This document shows, piece after piece, positions 10,001-17,982 of a DNA stretch of 64,000 bases. The position numbers were made by a program, and so were the translations under genes. Numbering within the stretch: the stretch's first letter is position 1; each line of letters starts with the position of its first letter. The DNA comes from Chloroflexota bacterium (GTDB lineage Bacteria; Chloroflexota; UBA6077; JACCZL01): NCBI GenBank assembly GCA_020845495.1, contig JADLFM010000243.1, positions 117,266 to 181,265 on the forward strand. Direction: 5' to 3'. Below the pieces are notes generated by a model that saw nothing but the letters and a program-made list of their open reading frames with translations, searched no databases and had not been told where the DNA came from.

Positions 10001-10055
10001 TGCACGCGGCCGTGCTGACGCGACAGCCTACGCGCTCCAGCACGGCCTGGCCTGA
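7032..10055 (+). CDS. Class III cyclase - NB-ARC/AAA ATPase - TPR - LuxR-type regulator
   Basis: The 1007-residue signalling protein has four parts. Residues ~5-170 form a class III adenylate/guanylate cyclase homology domain: FLLTDIERST has the first metal-binding Asp, KSRGEGDSVFAVF the second region, and YFGSAVNRCARL the transition-state Asn/Arg. Residues ~195-500 form a STAND/NB-ARC ATPase with Walker A GPGGTGKT (about 227-234) and Walker B LLVLDN. A TPR-like helical region spans ~550-860. A LuxR/GerE helix-turn-helix is at ~945-1003 (LTAREVEVLRLIAAG, then SIHTVERH). A flexible Ala/Gly/Ser/Pro linker (~890-940) precedes the DNA-binding domain. It is probably a ligand-sensing transcription activator. 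The ligand is unknown, and whether the cyclase domain is active or only a sensor is not settled. Confidence 0.92.
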   Translation: MADLPTGIVTFLLTDIERSTALWERQPDAMRLAVARHDVLVHGAVEQHAGIVVKSRGEGDSVFAVFGRVSDAVLAAVQLQRALQAEPWPAGAAPQVRVALHTGEAELRDGDYFGSAVNRCARLRAAAHGGQILLSQASRDLLDNTRPANITAIDLGEHRLRDVPHPERIYQAASPDLPLAFPPLRGLDAHPQNLPVHRSALIGREREIADVSNLLLRPDIGLVTLIGPGGTGKTRLAGQVAAAVLGAFPDGAFFVPLAPIREPELVALTIGQVLGIAMDAGRPPLNTLGEYLRDRAMLLVLDNLEQVIEVGSRFAELLATSARLKLLVTSRVALRVSEEHAYDVPPLALPPPGSPVDGNDVVAACARYDAIRLFVERAQAVRADFALTSTNARDVVEVCRRLDGLPLAIELAAARARLLPPAAMLARLAGPIDAPSLRLLTGGPRDQPARLQTLRGTIGWSYDLLEPEEQALFRCLAIFVGGCTIEEAEAAYAATARAHTPSLDVLDGIDSLLAQSLLRRQDGPDGEPRYTMLETIREFGLESLALTGELPSLRRWHAEYFLALAETAEPRMRGPEQARWLDRLAAEHDNLRAGLEWGLSPDGTDEIALRLCGALAWFWYNRSHLEEARRRLAQVLARGAGASLARVKALAGAGRLAHIQHDSAQARALLSESLALARDLRDPWWEAWALHLLGRVAYFDRDAETARSLGFECLAVAREIDDAWLVGWAFHLLGLASHIEDDFVTARRYYEESLTIRRPLDFREGTSTLLTLLALIDFRERDYPSACARLQESLDLLWGIDWAWLMGNLIAQFLAVAVAIGQLERGARLWGALTTLSESVSTRPIPLVEAFLGPALESARHTLGEEAFTVARQAGQRMSRDDIMAEIRAISVVTPPSVAAGHAAGGATMAALADPSSDAPSGTGGTPTPSAMSSALARTRAAFPAGLTAREVEVLRLIAAGATSKEIAQRLVISIHTVERHITHTYQKIGARGRADATAYALQHGLA

Positions 10056-10252
10056 GCGGCGCACGGATCTCTTCATCCCGGCCCGTACGCAAGCGGGGGC
10101 TTCCTGGCGTCTGGGATACCCCGGAATATAGTGGCCCGGATCACGGCTTCCCGCGATGGTCGGCGGCCAAAGACCGGCCATGCTTAACCTACACGGCTCG
10201 GCGCGAAGCATCAGGTCTCGCTGCAGCATTCGAACGAGCCAGGAGGGGCATC

Positions 10253-11431
10253 ATGACGGTCGCCGAACGCATACCATCCGTCCTGACCGACAGCTTGATC
10301 GACCGCTGCGGCCAGCGCGCGCCGGGGTACGACCGCGAGAACCGCTTCTTCTCCGACGACTTCGAGGAGTTGAAGGCCGCTGGCTACCTGCGTATCAACG
10401 TACCGACCGAGTTTGGCGGCCAGGGACTATCGCTGCTGGAAACCTGCCACGAGCAGCGTCGCCTCGCCTACCGCGCGCCGGCAACCGCGTTGGCGGTCAA
10501 CATGCACCTGTACTGGGTCGGCATCGCGGCCGATCTGTACCGCATGGGTGATCCGTCGTTGACCTGGATGCTCGAGGACGCCGCCAATGGCGAGGTGTTT
10601 GCGGCCGGGCACGGCGAGGCCGGCAACGATCTGCCGGTCCTGCTCTCGACGAGCAAGGCTGAGCCGGTCGAGGGCGGCTACCGCATCACGGGGCACAAGA
10701 TGTTCGGCAGCCTGTCGCCAGTCTGGACTCGGCTGGGGATCCACGCCATGGATACGTCAGGCGGCGGGCATCCGACCATCATCCATGGTTTCATGACACG
10801 CGATGCCGAGGGCTACGAGATCCGGCGGACCTGGGATACCCTCGGCATGCGGGCGACAAGCAGTGAGGACACGCTTCTGAACGGCGTGTTCGTGCCCGAC
10901 CGGTACATCGCCCGCAAGATCCCAGCCGGCGCCCTCGATCCGTACATCGGAGCGCTGTTCGCCTGGGCTGACCTGACGATGGGGAACGTCTACTTCGCCA
11001 TCGCGCTGCGGGCGCGCGATCTCGCCGTGGCATCCGCGCGCAAGAAGACGTCGCTCGCCATCTCGCGGACGATGGCGTATCACCCCGAGATTCAGCATCA
11101 AGCGGCCGAGATGACGCTCGAGATCGAGGCGGTCCAGCCGCATCTCGACCGGATCGCTCAGGACTGGTCGGAGGGCATCGATCACGGCGCGCAGTGGCCG
11201 TCCAAGATCTTTTCGGCGAAGTACCACGCTGTCGAATCCGCCAAACGCGTCGTCGATCTGGCGATGGACATGTCCGGCGGCGCGGGCATGTACAGGGTTC
11301 ACGAACTGGAGCGGTTGTACCGCGACGTGCGGGCCGGCGGGTTCCACCCCGCGAATGGGGCGCTGGTGCACGAGATCGTCGGCAAGACCACGCTCGGCAT
11401 CGATCTTGGCGAGCAGCCGCGCTGGGGCTAG
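10253..11431 (+). CDS. Acyl-CoA dehydrogenase family flavoprotein
   Basis: The 392-residue protein has the acyl-CoA dehydrogenase fold: an N-terminal helical domain (VPTEFGGQGLSLLETC), a middle beta domain (GGYRITGHKMFGSLSP, FMTRDAEGYEIRRTWDTLGMRATSS) and a C-terminal helical domain with GGAGMYRVHELERLYRDVRAG. The classical YEGTNEI-like segment with the catalytic Glu is absent and the tail instead resembles ACAD-fold enzymes that need not act on acyl-CoA. Oxidation of a CoA thioester or flavin-dependent monooxygenation are both possible. GGAGGGG seven bases before the ATG supports the start. The cupin gene follows 162 bases later. Confidence 0.82.
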   Translation: MTVAERIPSVLTDSLIDRCGQRAPGYDRENRFFSDDFEELKAAGYLRINVPTEFGGQGLSLLETCHEQRRLAYRAPATALAVNMHLYWVGIAADLYRMGDPSLTWMLEDAANGEVFAAGHGEAGNDLPVLLSTSKAEPVEGGYRITGHKMFGSLSPVWTRLGIHAMDTSGGGHPTIIHGFMTRDAEGYEIRRTWDTLGMRATSSEDTLLNGVFVPDRYIARKIPAGALDPYIGALFAWADLTMGNVYFAIALRARDLAVASARKKTSLAISRTMAYHPEIQHQAAEMTLEIEAVQPHLDRIAQDWSEGIDHGAQWPSKIFSAKYHAVESAKRVVDLAMDMSGGAGMYRVHELERLYRDVRAGGFHPANGALVHEIVGKTTLGIDLGEQPRWG

Positions 11432-11593
11432 TCCAGCAGCGCCTCGGCCACGTCCTCCCGCGCGACCCGGACCATCGACCGTGGCGCTGAGGACGCGGCG
11501 AATTGCCCCGCTCGACTGCGGTCGCCGGGGACTTGGCACGCGAGCGGGGACGGCGGATGCAGCGATCTGCACCATTGCGAAAGAGAGGCTACG

Positions 11594-11968
11594 ATGCGCG
11601 CGACGAAGCACGAACTGCCCATGCTGATAGATACGGGCGCGGCCACGGTACGGGGGGCGGACTGGGACGATATGCGTACCGCTATCGTCTCGGTCCCGGC
11701 CGGCACGGACTTCACTCCGCTGCTGAAGGGCTTGCCTGACGACAGATGTCAGTGCCCACACTGGGGCTACGTCATCAAGGGACGCCTGCGAATCCAGTAT
11801 GCCGATCGCGATGAGACGTTGCGAGCCGGCGACGTGTACTTCATGCCGTCCGGGCACACCGGTGTCGCCGAGGAGGACACCGAGTTCCTCGAGGTCGCGC
11901 CTGCCGGTCAGCACCAGCAGTTCGTGGAGAACGCGCGCCGCATCCTTGATGCGGCCCAGTCGTCCTAG
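11594..11968 (+). CDS. Small single-domain cupin protein
   Basis: This 124-residue protein consists of one cupin barrel. WGYVIKGRLRIQYAD and TLRAGDVYFMPSGHTG are the two conserved cupin motifs, although the first lacks the usual HxH and has CPHWGY, so only one or two metal-ligand histidines are clear. A GAGAGG sequence precedes the ATG at normal distance. Cupins of this size bind small molecules or act as isomerases or dioxygenases; no substrate can be named. A strong hairpin lies 90 bases after the stop. Confidence 0.75.
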   Translation: MRATKHELPMLIDTGAATVRGADWDDMRTAIVSVPAGTDFTPLLKGLPDDRCQCPHWGYVIKGRLRIQYADRDETLRAGDVYFMPSGHTGVAEEDTEFLEVAPAGQHQQFVENARRILDAAQSS

Positions 11969-12058
11969 CACCCTAGTCGGCGACTCGGACCCCTACGACA
12001 ATGTGGGCACGCCTGAGCTCACAGCCTCTCCACGAGCGCGATCGACGGGGTCCCGCGG

Positions 12059-12103
12059 CCCGTGAAAGCGGATGCCGTTGCGCACAGCATCCGCTTTCAC
12101 GGG
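12059..12103. terminator. Bidirectional hairpin terminator
   Basis: A perfect 17-bp stem (12059-12075 with 12087-12103, 11-nt loop) lies between the convergent cupin and Acr3 genes and can serve both strands. There is no long T-tract. Confidence 0.65.
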
Positions 12104-12126
12104 CAGTTGGATCCTGAGCAGCCGAG

Positions 12127-13257
12127 CTAGCAGGCGAACCGCAGGCGGCGCGCAAGCCAGAGTGACAGGTAAACCAGGCCGATCAGGGCGGGCACCTCGA
12201 TCAGCGGCCCGACCACGGCGGCGAGCGCCTGCCCGCTGGCGACCCCGAAGATGCCGATGGCGACGGCGATAGCGAGCTCGAAGTTGTTGCCTGCGGCCGT
12301 GAACGAGAGGGTAACGGTTTCGGGGTACGAGAAGCCGGCCCGCTGGCCCCACCAGAATGCTGCGCCGAAGATCAGCGCGAAGTATGTGAGAAGCGGTAGC
12401 GCGATTCGCACCACGTCGCCGGGGAGCGCCAGGATGACGTCACCCTTGAGGCTGAACATCACGACGATCGTGAACAAGAGCGCCAGCAGGGCGGTCGGCG
12501 CGAGCTTTGGCATCGCCACGCCGTCATACCACTCCCGGCCCTTCGTCTTGACTCCGACCAGGCGAGTGACGGCGCCGGCCGCGAGCGGGATGCCGAGGAA
12601 GATCAGCACGCTCCGCGCGATGTCCCAGAAGGCGATGTCGACACGCTGGCCAGCCCCGAGGCCCAGCCAGACCGGCAGGACCGCCAGGAAGACGTAGGCG
12701 TAGAACGAGTACGCGAGCACCTGAAATACGCTGTTCAGCGCGACCAGGACGGCGGCATCCTCCGGGTCACCGCCAGCAAGCTGATTCCAGATCAGCACCA
12801 TCGCGATGCAGCGGGCCAGCCCAACCAGGATCAGCCCGGTCCGATACTCGGGCAGGTCCGGTAGCAGCAGCCAGGCCAGCCCGAACATGACGAGGGGTCC
12901 GACGACCCAGTTCAGACCGAGCGAGACGGCGAACAGCTTCCAGGCGCGCCCGACCCGCGACAGTTCTTCGTACCTCACGCGGGCGAGGACCGGGTACATC
13001 ATCCAGAGCAGCCCGAGCGCGATCGGCAACGAGACGCCCGCGACCTTCAGCGAATCGAGTGCCTGCGGCAACCCGGGCAGCGTCGCCCCAAGCCCGAGGC
13101 CGATGCCCATTGCCAGGAAGATCCAGAGCGGCAGGTAGCGGTCGATGAGCGAGAGTTGACCGGCGACCGCACGTACGTCTGGGGCTGCCTGCGCTGAAGC
13201 AGCATGCGCCGAGATCGTCTTCACCTCGGGAGACTGCACGGGCATGATGTCAGACAT
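12127..13257 (-). CDS. acr3: Arsenite efflux transporter Acr3
   Basis: The 376-residue membrane protein has about ten hydrophobic segments of the bile acid/Na+ symporter (BART) superfamily. Acr3 is indicated by GLARCIAMVLIWN, whose Cys is the essential residue of the family, by LNSVFQVLAYSFYAYVF, and by FTAAGNNFELAIAVAI. It exports arsenite and possibly antimonite from the cell. GGGAGG nine bases before the ATG at 13257 supports this start; the open frame upstream adds 50 Arg-rich residues that look non-coding. No arsR, arsC or arsM lies nearby, so the pump is not in a classical ars operon here. Confidence 0.92.
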   Translation of the reverse strand: MSDIMPVQSPEVKTISAHAASAQAAPDVRAVAGQLSLIDRYLPLWIFLAMGIGLGLGATLPGLPQALDSLKVAGVSLPIALGLLWMMYPVLARVRYEELSRVGRAWKLFAVSLGLNWVVGPLVMFGLAWLLLPDLPEYRTGLILVGLARCIAMVLIWNQLAGGDPEDAAVLVALNSVFQVLAYSFYAYVFLAVLPVWLGLGAGQRVDIAFWDIARSVLIFLGIPLAAGAVTRLVGVKTKGREWYDGVAMPKLAPTALLALLFTIVVMFSLKGDVILALPGDVVRIALPLLTYFALIFGAAFWWGQRAGFSYPETVTLSFTAAGNNFELAIAVAIGIFGVASGQALAAVVGPLIEVPALIGLVYLSLWLARRLRFAC

Positions 13258-13445
13258 CGGCGATTCCCTCCCGAGCCTGCTGCTGTAGGTATAGGGCGTC
13301 CAGTGCCCCCGCGCGACCGCTCGCCCGTGGACCGGGAGGAATGCCCGCCCCGTTCGAGTACCCCCCGTCCGTTTGCCATCACGATCTGGCCTATCGGGCG
13401 CGGTCACGCCCGGTGGAGCGTGCCCCGAGCGGTTCGGTTGGGGGC

Positions 13446-13473
13446 AGACGGCGGCCCGGAGAAGCCGCCGTCT
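13446..13473 (-). terminator. Hairpin terminator after the amidase gene
   Basis: A 10-bp stem (13446-13455 with 13464-13473, 8-nt loop) lies 37 bases beyond the amidase stop on the minus strand. Confidence 0.5.
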
Positions 13474-13509
13474 CGCCGAGACGTGCAGGGAAGGCCGGTC
13501 GGGCGAAGG

Positions 13510-14934
13510 CTAGTCAAGTGATGGGCGATGCTGCGCCCAGGGCTGGGCAGCCTCGAAGCAGGCGGCGGCACGGAACACGGTCGACTCGTCGTGCCAGCGC
13601 CCCACGATCTGCAACCCGACCGGCAGTCCCTCAGAGGTGAAGCCGCAGGGGACCGTCGCGGCTGGCTGGCCGGTCAGGTTGAACGGGTAGGTGAACGGTA
13701 GCCGGTCGAACATCGTGGGGGTCGGGCGGCCGCCGATCTCGCGTGGACCTTCCTCCGGGCCGGGCTGCTTCGACCACGCTCCAACCGGCATCTGGGGCGT
13801 CAAGAGCAGATCGTGGGTCTCGAAGAAGCGGTGCGCCTGCTCGTAGAAGGGGGTCCGTGCGAGCAAGGCCTTCCCGTGATCGATCGCCGAGACCTGGCGC
13901 GCGTTGTGAATGATCTGCTTCAGCGTCGCCTCGATCCACTCCGGATGCTCGTCATAGCGGTCGGACAGGCGGCTGGAAATTCCGACCTCATAGATGGTCT
14001 TGTGGAAGTCACGCGGGTCCGGCCAGCCCGGCGCGCGCTCCTCCAGGTCGCAGCCGAAGTCAGTGAAGCGGCGTGCGGCAGCCTCGGCGAGCGATTGTAC
14101 CTCCGGATCGACGGCCGCGTAGCCCAGGTCCGGGCTCCAGGCAACGCGCAGGCCGCGCAGGTCGCCATCACAGGCAGCCAGATAGTCGACGGGCGGCGCG
14201 TCGATGGAAAGCGGGTCGCGCGAGTTCGGGCCGGCCAGAACCTGGAGCAGTAGCGCGGCATCGCGAACTGTCCGTGTCATCGGGCCGTTGTGGGAGCGGG
14301 CGCCGAAGAGGTCAGCAGTCGGCGCGTACGGCACCCGTCCCAGCGACGGCTTGAGGCCGAAGATCCCGCACAGTGACGACGGGATACGGATCGAGCCGGC
14401 CCCGTCGGAGCCGTGCGCGATCGGCCCCAACCCGGCCGCGACCGCCGAACCGGCGCCGCCCGACGACGCCCCAGACGTGCGCTCCAGGTTCCAGGGGTTT
14501 GAGCACGGCTCGCCGAGCATGTTGTCGCACATGTCTTTGTAGCCGAAGTGCGGAGTGTTGGTCTTTCCGAGCAGGACCGCGCCCGACGCCTTTATCCGGG
14601 TCGTAACAGTGCCGTCCACGGTCGGGACGTTGTGCTCGAACCACTTCGAGCCGAACGTCGTACGGATCCCGGCCGTCGACTCCAGGTCCTTCAGTGAGTA
14701 CGGAATGCCGTCGAGCGGGCCGATCAGTTCGTTGCGGCGTGCCCGCTCCTCGGAGGCGCGTGCCTGCTCGCGGGCCAGGTCGGCGGTGACGGTCAGGAAG
14801 GCGTTGAGCTTCGGGTTGAGCCGTTCGATGCGCGCCAGCACGGCGTCGGCGATCTCGACCGGCGACAGGTCGTGCGAGCGGATCATGCGCCCCAGGTCGG
14901 TCGCGGAGGTGTAGCACAGCTCAGTCGCGTCCAC
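13510..14934 (-). CDS. Amidase signature (AS) family amidase
   Basis: The 474-residue hydrolase has the complete Ser-cisSer-Lys triad of the amidase signature family. Lys82 is in GIPYSLKD, the cis-Ser in TSGASSGGAGSAVAAG (S157/S158) and the nucleophile Ser181 in GSDGAGSIRIPSS. The C-terminal part (TGQPAATVPCGFTSEGLPVGLQIVG) is typical. It hydrolyses an amide to acid and ammonia or amine in the cytoplasm. It is not convincingly GatA: no gatB or gatC is nearby, and the neighbour is a peptide transporter, which suggests catabolic use. Confidence 0.9.
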   Translation of the reverse strand: MDATELCYTSATDLGRMIRSHDLSPVEIADAVLARIERLNPKLNAFLTVTADLAREQARASEERARRNELIGPLDGIPYSLKDLESTAGIRTTFGSKWFEHNVPTVDGTVTTRIKASGAVLLGKTNTPHFGYKDMCDNMLGEPCSNPWNLERTSGASSGGAGSAVAAGLGPIAHGSDGAGSIRIPSSLCGIFGLKPSLGRVPYAPTADLFGARSHNGPMTRTVRDAALLLQVLAGPNSRDPLSIDAPPVDYLAACDGDLRGLRVAWSPDLGYAAVDPEVQSLAEAAARRFTDFGCDLEERAPGWPDPRDFHKTIYEVGISSRLSDRYDEHPEWIEATLKQIIHNARQVSAIDHGKALLARTPFYEQAHRFFETHDLLLTPQMPVGAWSKQPGPEEGPREIGGRPTPTMFDRLPFTYPFNLTGQPAATVPCGFTSEGLPVGLQIVGRWHDESTVFRAAACFEAAQPWAQHRPSLD

Positions 14935-15038
14935 GATGCCCCCTCAGTCGCCCGGCGCTGGCCGGCGAGTGCCCTCACCCGCCCGGCAGGGCCGGCGGTC
15001 GGATGCACGATGATGCTTGGCCGGGCACGGTTTGGCAA

Positions 15039-15231
15039 GGCGGCGGCGCTCCCAGGCGGCAGCGCTCCCAGGCGTCGGCAGGTGTCAGCGCGCCTCGGGT
15101 GGCGTGAGCCGTCCGAGATGCGAGCCGTCCGACGCGCGAGCCGTTCGACGCGCGAACCGTCCGAGGTACCAGGCATCCGTAGTCCCAACCGGAGAATCGC
15201 TGCCACGTCCCAACCGGAGAGCCGCTGCCGC
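15039..15231. repeat. Cluster of short tandem repeats upstream of the peptide-binding-protein promoter
   Basis: Three arrays lie in the 501-base gap. Two 16-bp units are at 15039-15070 (GGCGGCGGCGCTCCCA type). Four imperfect 16-bp units are at 15105-15168 (CGAGCCGTCCGACGCG type). Two 25-bp units are at 15182-15231 (GTCCCAACCGGAGA then GCCGC/TCGC). All precede the promoter at 15340. Their role is unknown; a multi-site regulator target or slippage products are both possible. Confidence 0.7.
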
Positions 15232-15339
15232 GAGCTCGCGTACGCCGGCCTGTACCAGCCGCGCGGGCAGATGGCGGAGCGAGACGTGTGGAGACGCCGG
15301 GCACGCGCCATCTCCGACGGGCGCTCGCTGTGTCATTCG

Positions 15340-15368
15340 TTGACATCACTCCCGGGGGTGCCTATGAT
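15340..15368 (+). promoter_or_regulatory. Near-consensus sigma-70 promoter
   Basis: TTGACA (15340-15345), a 17-base spacer and TATGAT (15363-15368) stand 67 bases before the ATG of the peptide-binding-protein gene. Confidence 0.75.
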
Positions 15369-15435
15369 CGCGCCATCCGGCCCCACACTCGGCGCCCCTT
15401 ATCCTGCACGGCGGCCGGCCCGGAGGGAGCAGACG

Positions 15436-17223
15436 ATGTCTACGGACCACGGTGCCCTCACGACGCGCACGCGGATGCCACGGCGACGGTTCCTGCGCGT
15501 CGGGCTGGTGCTCTCCGGCTCGCTCGCCGCGGCCGGTCTGCTCCAGGCCTGCGGGTCATCAGGGCAGGCGCCGCCGAACCCGCCCACCGCCGCCCCGAAG
15601 CCGACCGAGGCCCCCAAGCCAGCGGCAGCAGCGACCGCAAAGCCGGCCGCCCCTGCTGCCGCCCCGGCCGCTACCCAGGCCGCACCGGCCGCTGCAAAAC
15701 CCACCCAGGCCGCCGCTGCCAAGCCGACCGAGGCTCCGGCTGCCAAGCCGGCGGCAGCCGCCGGGACGCCGAAGCGCGGCGGCGTGCTGATCGTCGGCGC
15801 GACCGACGAGGCGGCCAGCCTGGACCCCCACTGGCAGAACGCGCTGGCCCGCCAGCAGCGGACCCAAAACATCTACAGCTATCTCGTTCAGGCCGACAAC
15901 GACCTCCGCATTCAGCCAGATCTCGCCGAGAAGTGGGAACTGTCCCCGGATGGGAAGATCCACACCTTCTCACTCCGGAAGGGCGTCAAGTTCCACAACG
16001 GCCGTGAGCTCGTCGCGGACGACGTCAAGTACAGCCTCGAGCGCATCCGCGACCCGAACAAGGCCTCGCAGGGCAAGGGACTGATGGCCAGCATCGACGG
16101 CATCGAGACGCCCGACAAGTACACCGCGAAGGTGGTCCTCAAGGAGCCGGACTCCGGCCTGCTGGCGGCACTCGCCTCGGCCTGGGGGGCTATCGTCGCG
16201 AAGGAGGACGTCGACAAGAACGGCGGGTCGCTCGACAAAGCGGATGGCGGCAGCGGTCCCTACACGATCGAGGAGTGGATCCCCAATCAATCGTTGAAGC
16301 TGAAACGCTTCCCGGACTATTACGATAAGAATGTCGCCTTCCTGGATGGGATCACGTTCCAGATCATCCCTGAGGAAACGGCGATCATCGCTCAGCTTCG
16401 GAGCGGCAACGTCCACCTGACGGCACTGAAGGACAACAAGAACTATCAGGTCGTCAAGGACGTACCGAACCTCGACACGCTGCGCGGCCCGCGCCTCGGC
16501 TTCGACTACCTCGACATCGACAACCAGCGCGAGCCGTTCAACAAACTCGAGGTGCGCCAGGCCATACAGGCCGCCCTCGACCGTCAGGAGTTCCTCTCGG
16601 TCTGTACGTCCGACCTTGGGAAGTTGATCGCACCGGTCCCGCCGGCTCTCAAGGACTACGCCCTCGATCCGGCCACCCTCCCGGAGTACAAGCAGGACCT
16701 GAACAAGGCGAAGGAGCTGTTGGCGAAGGCGGGCGTGCCGGACGGCTTCAAGACCTCGATCGAGATCATCCCCCAGTTCGCGACGATGGTCACTGGCGCG
16801 CAGGTGCTGGCCGATCAGCTAAAGAAGGTCGGCATCGAGGTGGAGATCAAGCAGTACGAGTACGGCGTCTGGCTAGACCGCTTCAACGCCCACCAATTCG
16901 ACCTGGCCTGGAACATCACCGGCGGCAACGCCGATCCGGACCCGCTCCTGCGCAGCCGGCTCCACTCGAAGACCGGCGCCAACCAGAACAACCTGACCGA
17001 CACCGAGATCGACAAGTTGTTGGAAGAGGGTAAGGCGATCTCAGACCTGGCGAAGCGCAAGGAGCACTACGCCAACGTCCAGCGGGTACTGGTGCAAAAG
17101 GTGCCGCAGATCTGGATGTTCTCGAGCGATCTGATCCACGTGATGAAGAAGAGCGTCAAGGGGTACGAGTCGCACCCGTCAAGCTTCTTCCAGGGGCTGG
17201 TGAAGACCTGGCTGGACGGGTAG
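15436..17223 (+). CDS. Peptide/oligopeptide ABC transporter substrate-binding lipoprotein (SBP family 5)
   Basis: The 595-residue precursor has an RRRFLRV twin-arginine-like motif, a hydrophobic stretch and a lipobox LLQAC near residue 37. A low-complexity Ala/Pro/Lys/Thr tether follows to about residue 113. The mature part is SBP family 5 (DppA/OppA-like): LDPHWQNA, HTFSLRKGVKFHNGRELVADDVKYSLERI and the C-terminal VQKVPQIWMF. It captures peptides or similar solutes outside the cell. GGAGGGAG before the ATG and the promoter at 15340 support the start; the frame is open further upstream but reads through repeats. The matching permease genes lie on the other strand at 17983-19893; no ATPase gene is present. 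Confidence 0.93.
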   Translation: MSTDHGALTTRTRMPRRRFLRVGLVLSGSLAAAGLLQACGSSGQAPPNPPTAAPKPTEAPKPAAAATAKPAAPAAAPAATQAAPAAAKPTQAAAAKPTEAPAAKPAAAAGTPKRGGVLIVGATDEAASLDPHWQNALARQQRTQNIYSYLVQADNDLRIQPDLAEKWELSPDGKIHTFSLRKGVKFHNGRELVADDVKYSLERIRDPNKASQGKGLMASIDGIETPDKYTAKVVLKEPDSGLLAALASAWGAIVAKEDVDKNGGSLDKADGGSGPYTIEEWIPNQSLKLKRFPDYYDKNVAFLDGITFQIIPEETAIIAQLRSGNVHLTALKDNKNYQVVKDVPNLDTLRGPRLGFDYLDIDNQREPFNKLEVRQAIQAALDRQEFLSVCTSDLGKLIAPVPPALKDYALDPATLPEYKQDLNKAKELLAKAGVPDGFKTSIEIIPQFATMVTGAQVLADQLKKVGIEVEIKQYEYGVWLDRFNAHQFDLAWNITGGNADPDPLLRSRLHSKTGANQNNLTDTEIDKLLEEGKAISDLAKRKEHYANVQRVLVQKVPQIWMFSSDLIHVMKKSVKGYESHPSSFFQGLVKTWLDG

Positions 17224-17353
17224 CCGGGCGTAGCGAGGCGGCCTCCGCTCGCTCTTCCCCGCGCCCTGGGTGCTCGCCTCGGTGGACGGCGCGGGCCGCA
17301 TCGCTGGCGAGAGCGGCAACATGGAGCGTATACAGGCCCAGATGGAGCGACGA

Positions 17354-17391
17354 GCCAGGGAGCGCCCCGGGGTATCGGGGCGCTCCCTGGC
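17354..17391 (+). terminator. Strong hairpin terminator after the peptide-binding-protein gene
   Basis: A perfect 16-bp GC-rich stem (17354-17369 with 17376-17391, 6-nt loop) lies 130 bases after the stop. Confidence 0.65.
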
Positions 17392-17434
17392 ATGCCAGTG
17401 GGTCACGTCGCATGTGGCTGAGAGCCCCCACCCC

Positions 17435-17466
17435 CTACCCATCTCACGCGCACGGGAGATGGGTAG
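17435..17466 (+). other. Second inverted repeat in the same gap
   Basis: CTACCCATCTC (17435-17445) and its complement (17456-17466) form an 11-bp stem with a 10-nt loop, 101 bases before the DUF2277 start. It could be a further terminator or an operator. Nothing else is recognisable in 17224-17567. Confidence 0.4.
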
Positions 17467-17567
17467 CTGATCCGGAAGCGCCGATGCTCAATCAACGGTG
17501 GCGCGACCCACCAGGGGGTAGTCTGGGCGGGCAGCGGCGTCGCTCGGGCTGCCCGTGGAGGAGCGGG

Positions 17568-17906
17568 ATGTGCCGAAACATCCGGACGCTAGCTAACTTC
17601 GAGCCGCACGCCACAGACGACGAAATCCGAGCGGCCGCGCTCCAGTTCGTCCGCAAACTGAGCGGCACGACTCGGCCTTCGCGTGTGAACGAGGCAGCCT
17701 TCGAGCGCGCCGTCGACGAGGTCACTCTGGCTGCCGAGCGGTTGATCCGCTCGCTCCAGACACACGCTCCGCCCCGCAACCGCGAGGATGAGGCCCGTAA
17801 GGCCCGCGAGCGGACCGCCCGCCGCGAACGCGATAGCCGTCAGTCATCAGCGGTCATGAGCGGCGCGACGATAGCGCCCTACCCTGCCCTTGACGCCTTC
17901 GACTGA
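17568..17906 (+). CDS. DUF2277 family protein
   Basis: This 112-residue protein starts MCRNIRTLANFEPHATDDEI and continues with AAALQFVRKLSGTTRPSRVNE and AFERAVDEVT. That is the DUF2277 pattern: an all-helical small protein of unknown function. GGAGGAG lies about five bases before the ATG at 17568, which beats the longer upstream frame. The last ~50 residues are highly charged (Arg/Glu) and then Ala-rich, so they are probably disordered. The gene stands alone between the peptide-binding-protein gene and the convergent permease genes. Confidence 0.82.
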   Translation: MCRNIRTLANFEPHATDDEIRAAALQFVRKLSGTTRPSRVNEAAFERAVDEVTLAAERLIRSLQTHAPPRNREDEARKARERTARRERDSRQSSAVMSGATIAPYPALDAFD

Positions 17907-17982
17907 CGCCTGTTACCTCGCCTACTCGCCGCGCGAGCGCGGATCCAGTGTCGGCGGCTCAACGCCCGGCTGCGGGGGCCGG

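Noticed and set aside
13510..14934. GatA subunit of the Asp/Glu-tRNA amidotransferase
   Set aside because: Triad fits, but gatB and gatC are not adjacent and the protein resembles general amidases; kept as amidase.
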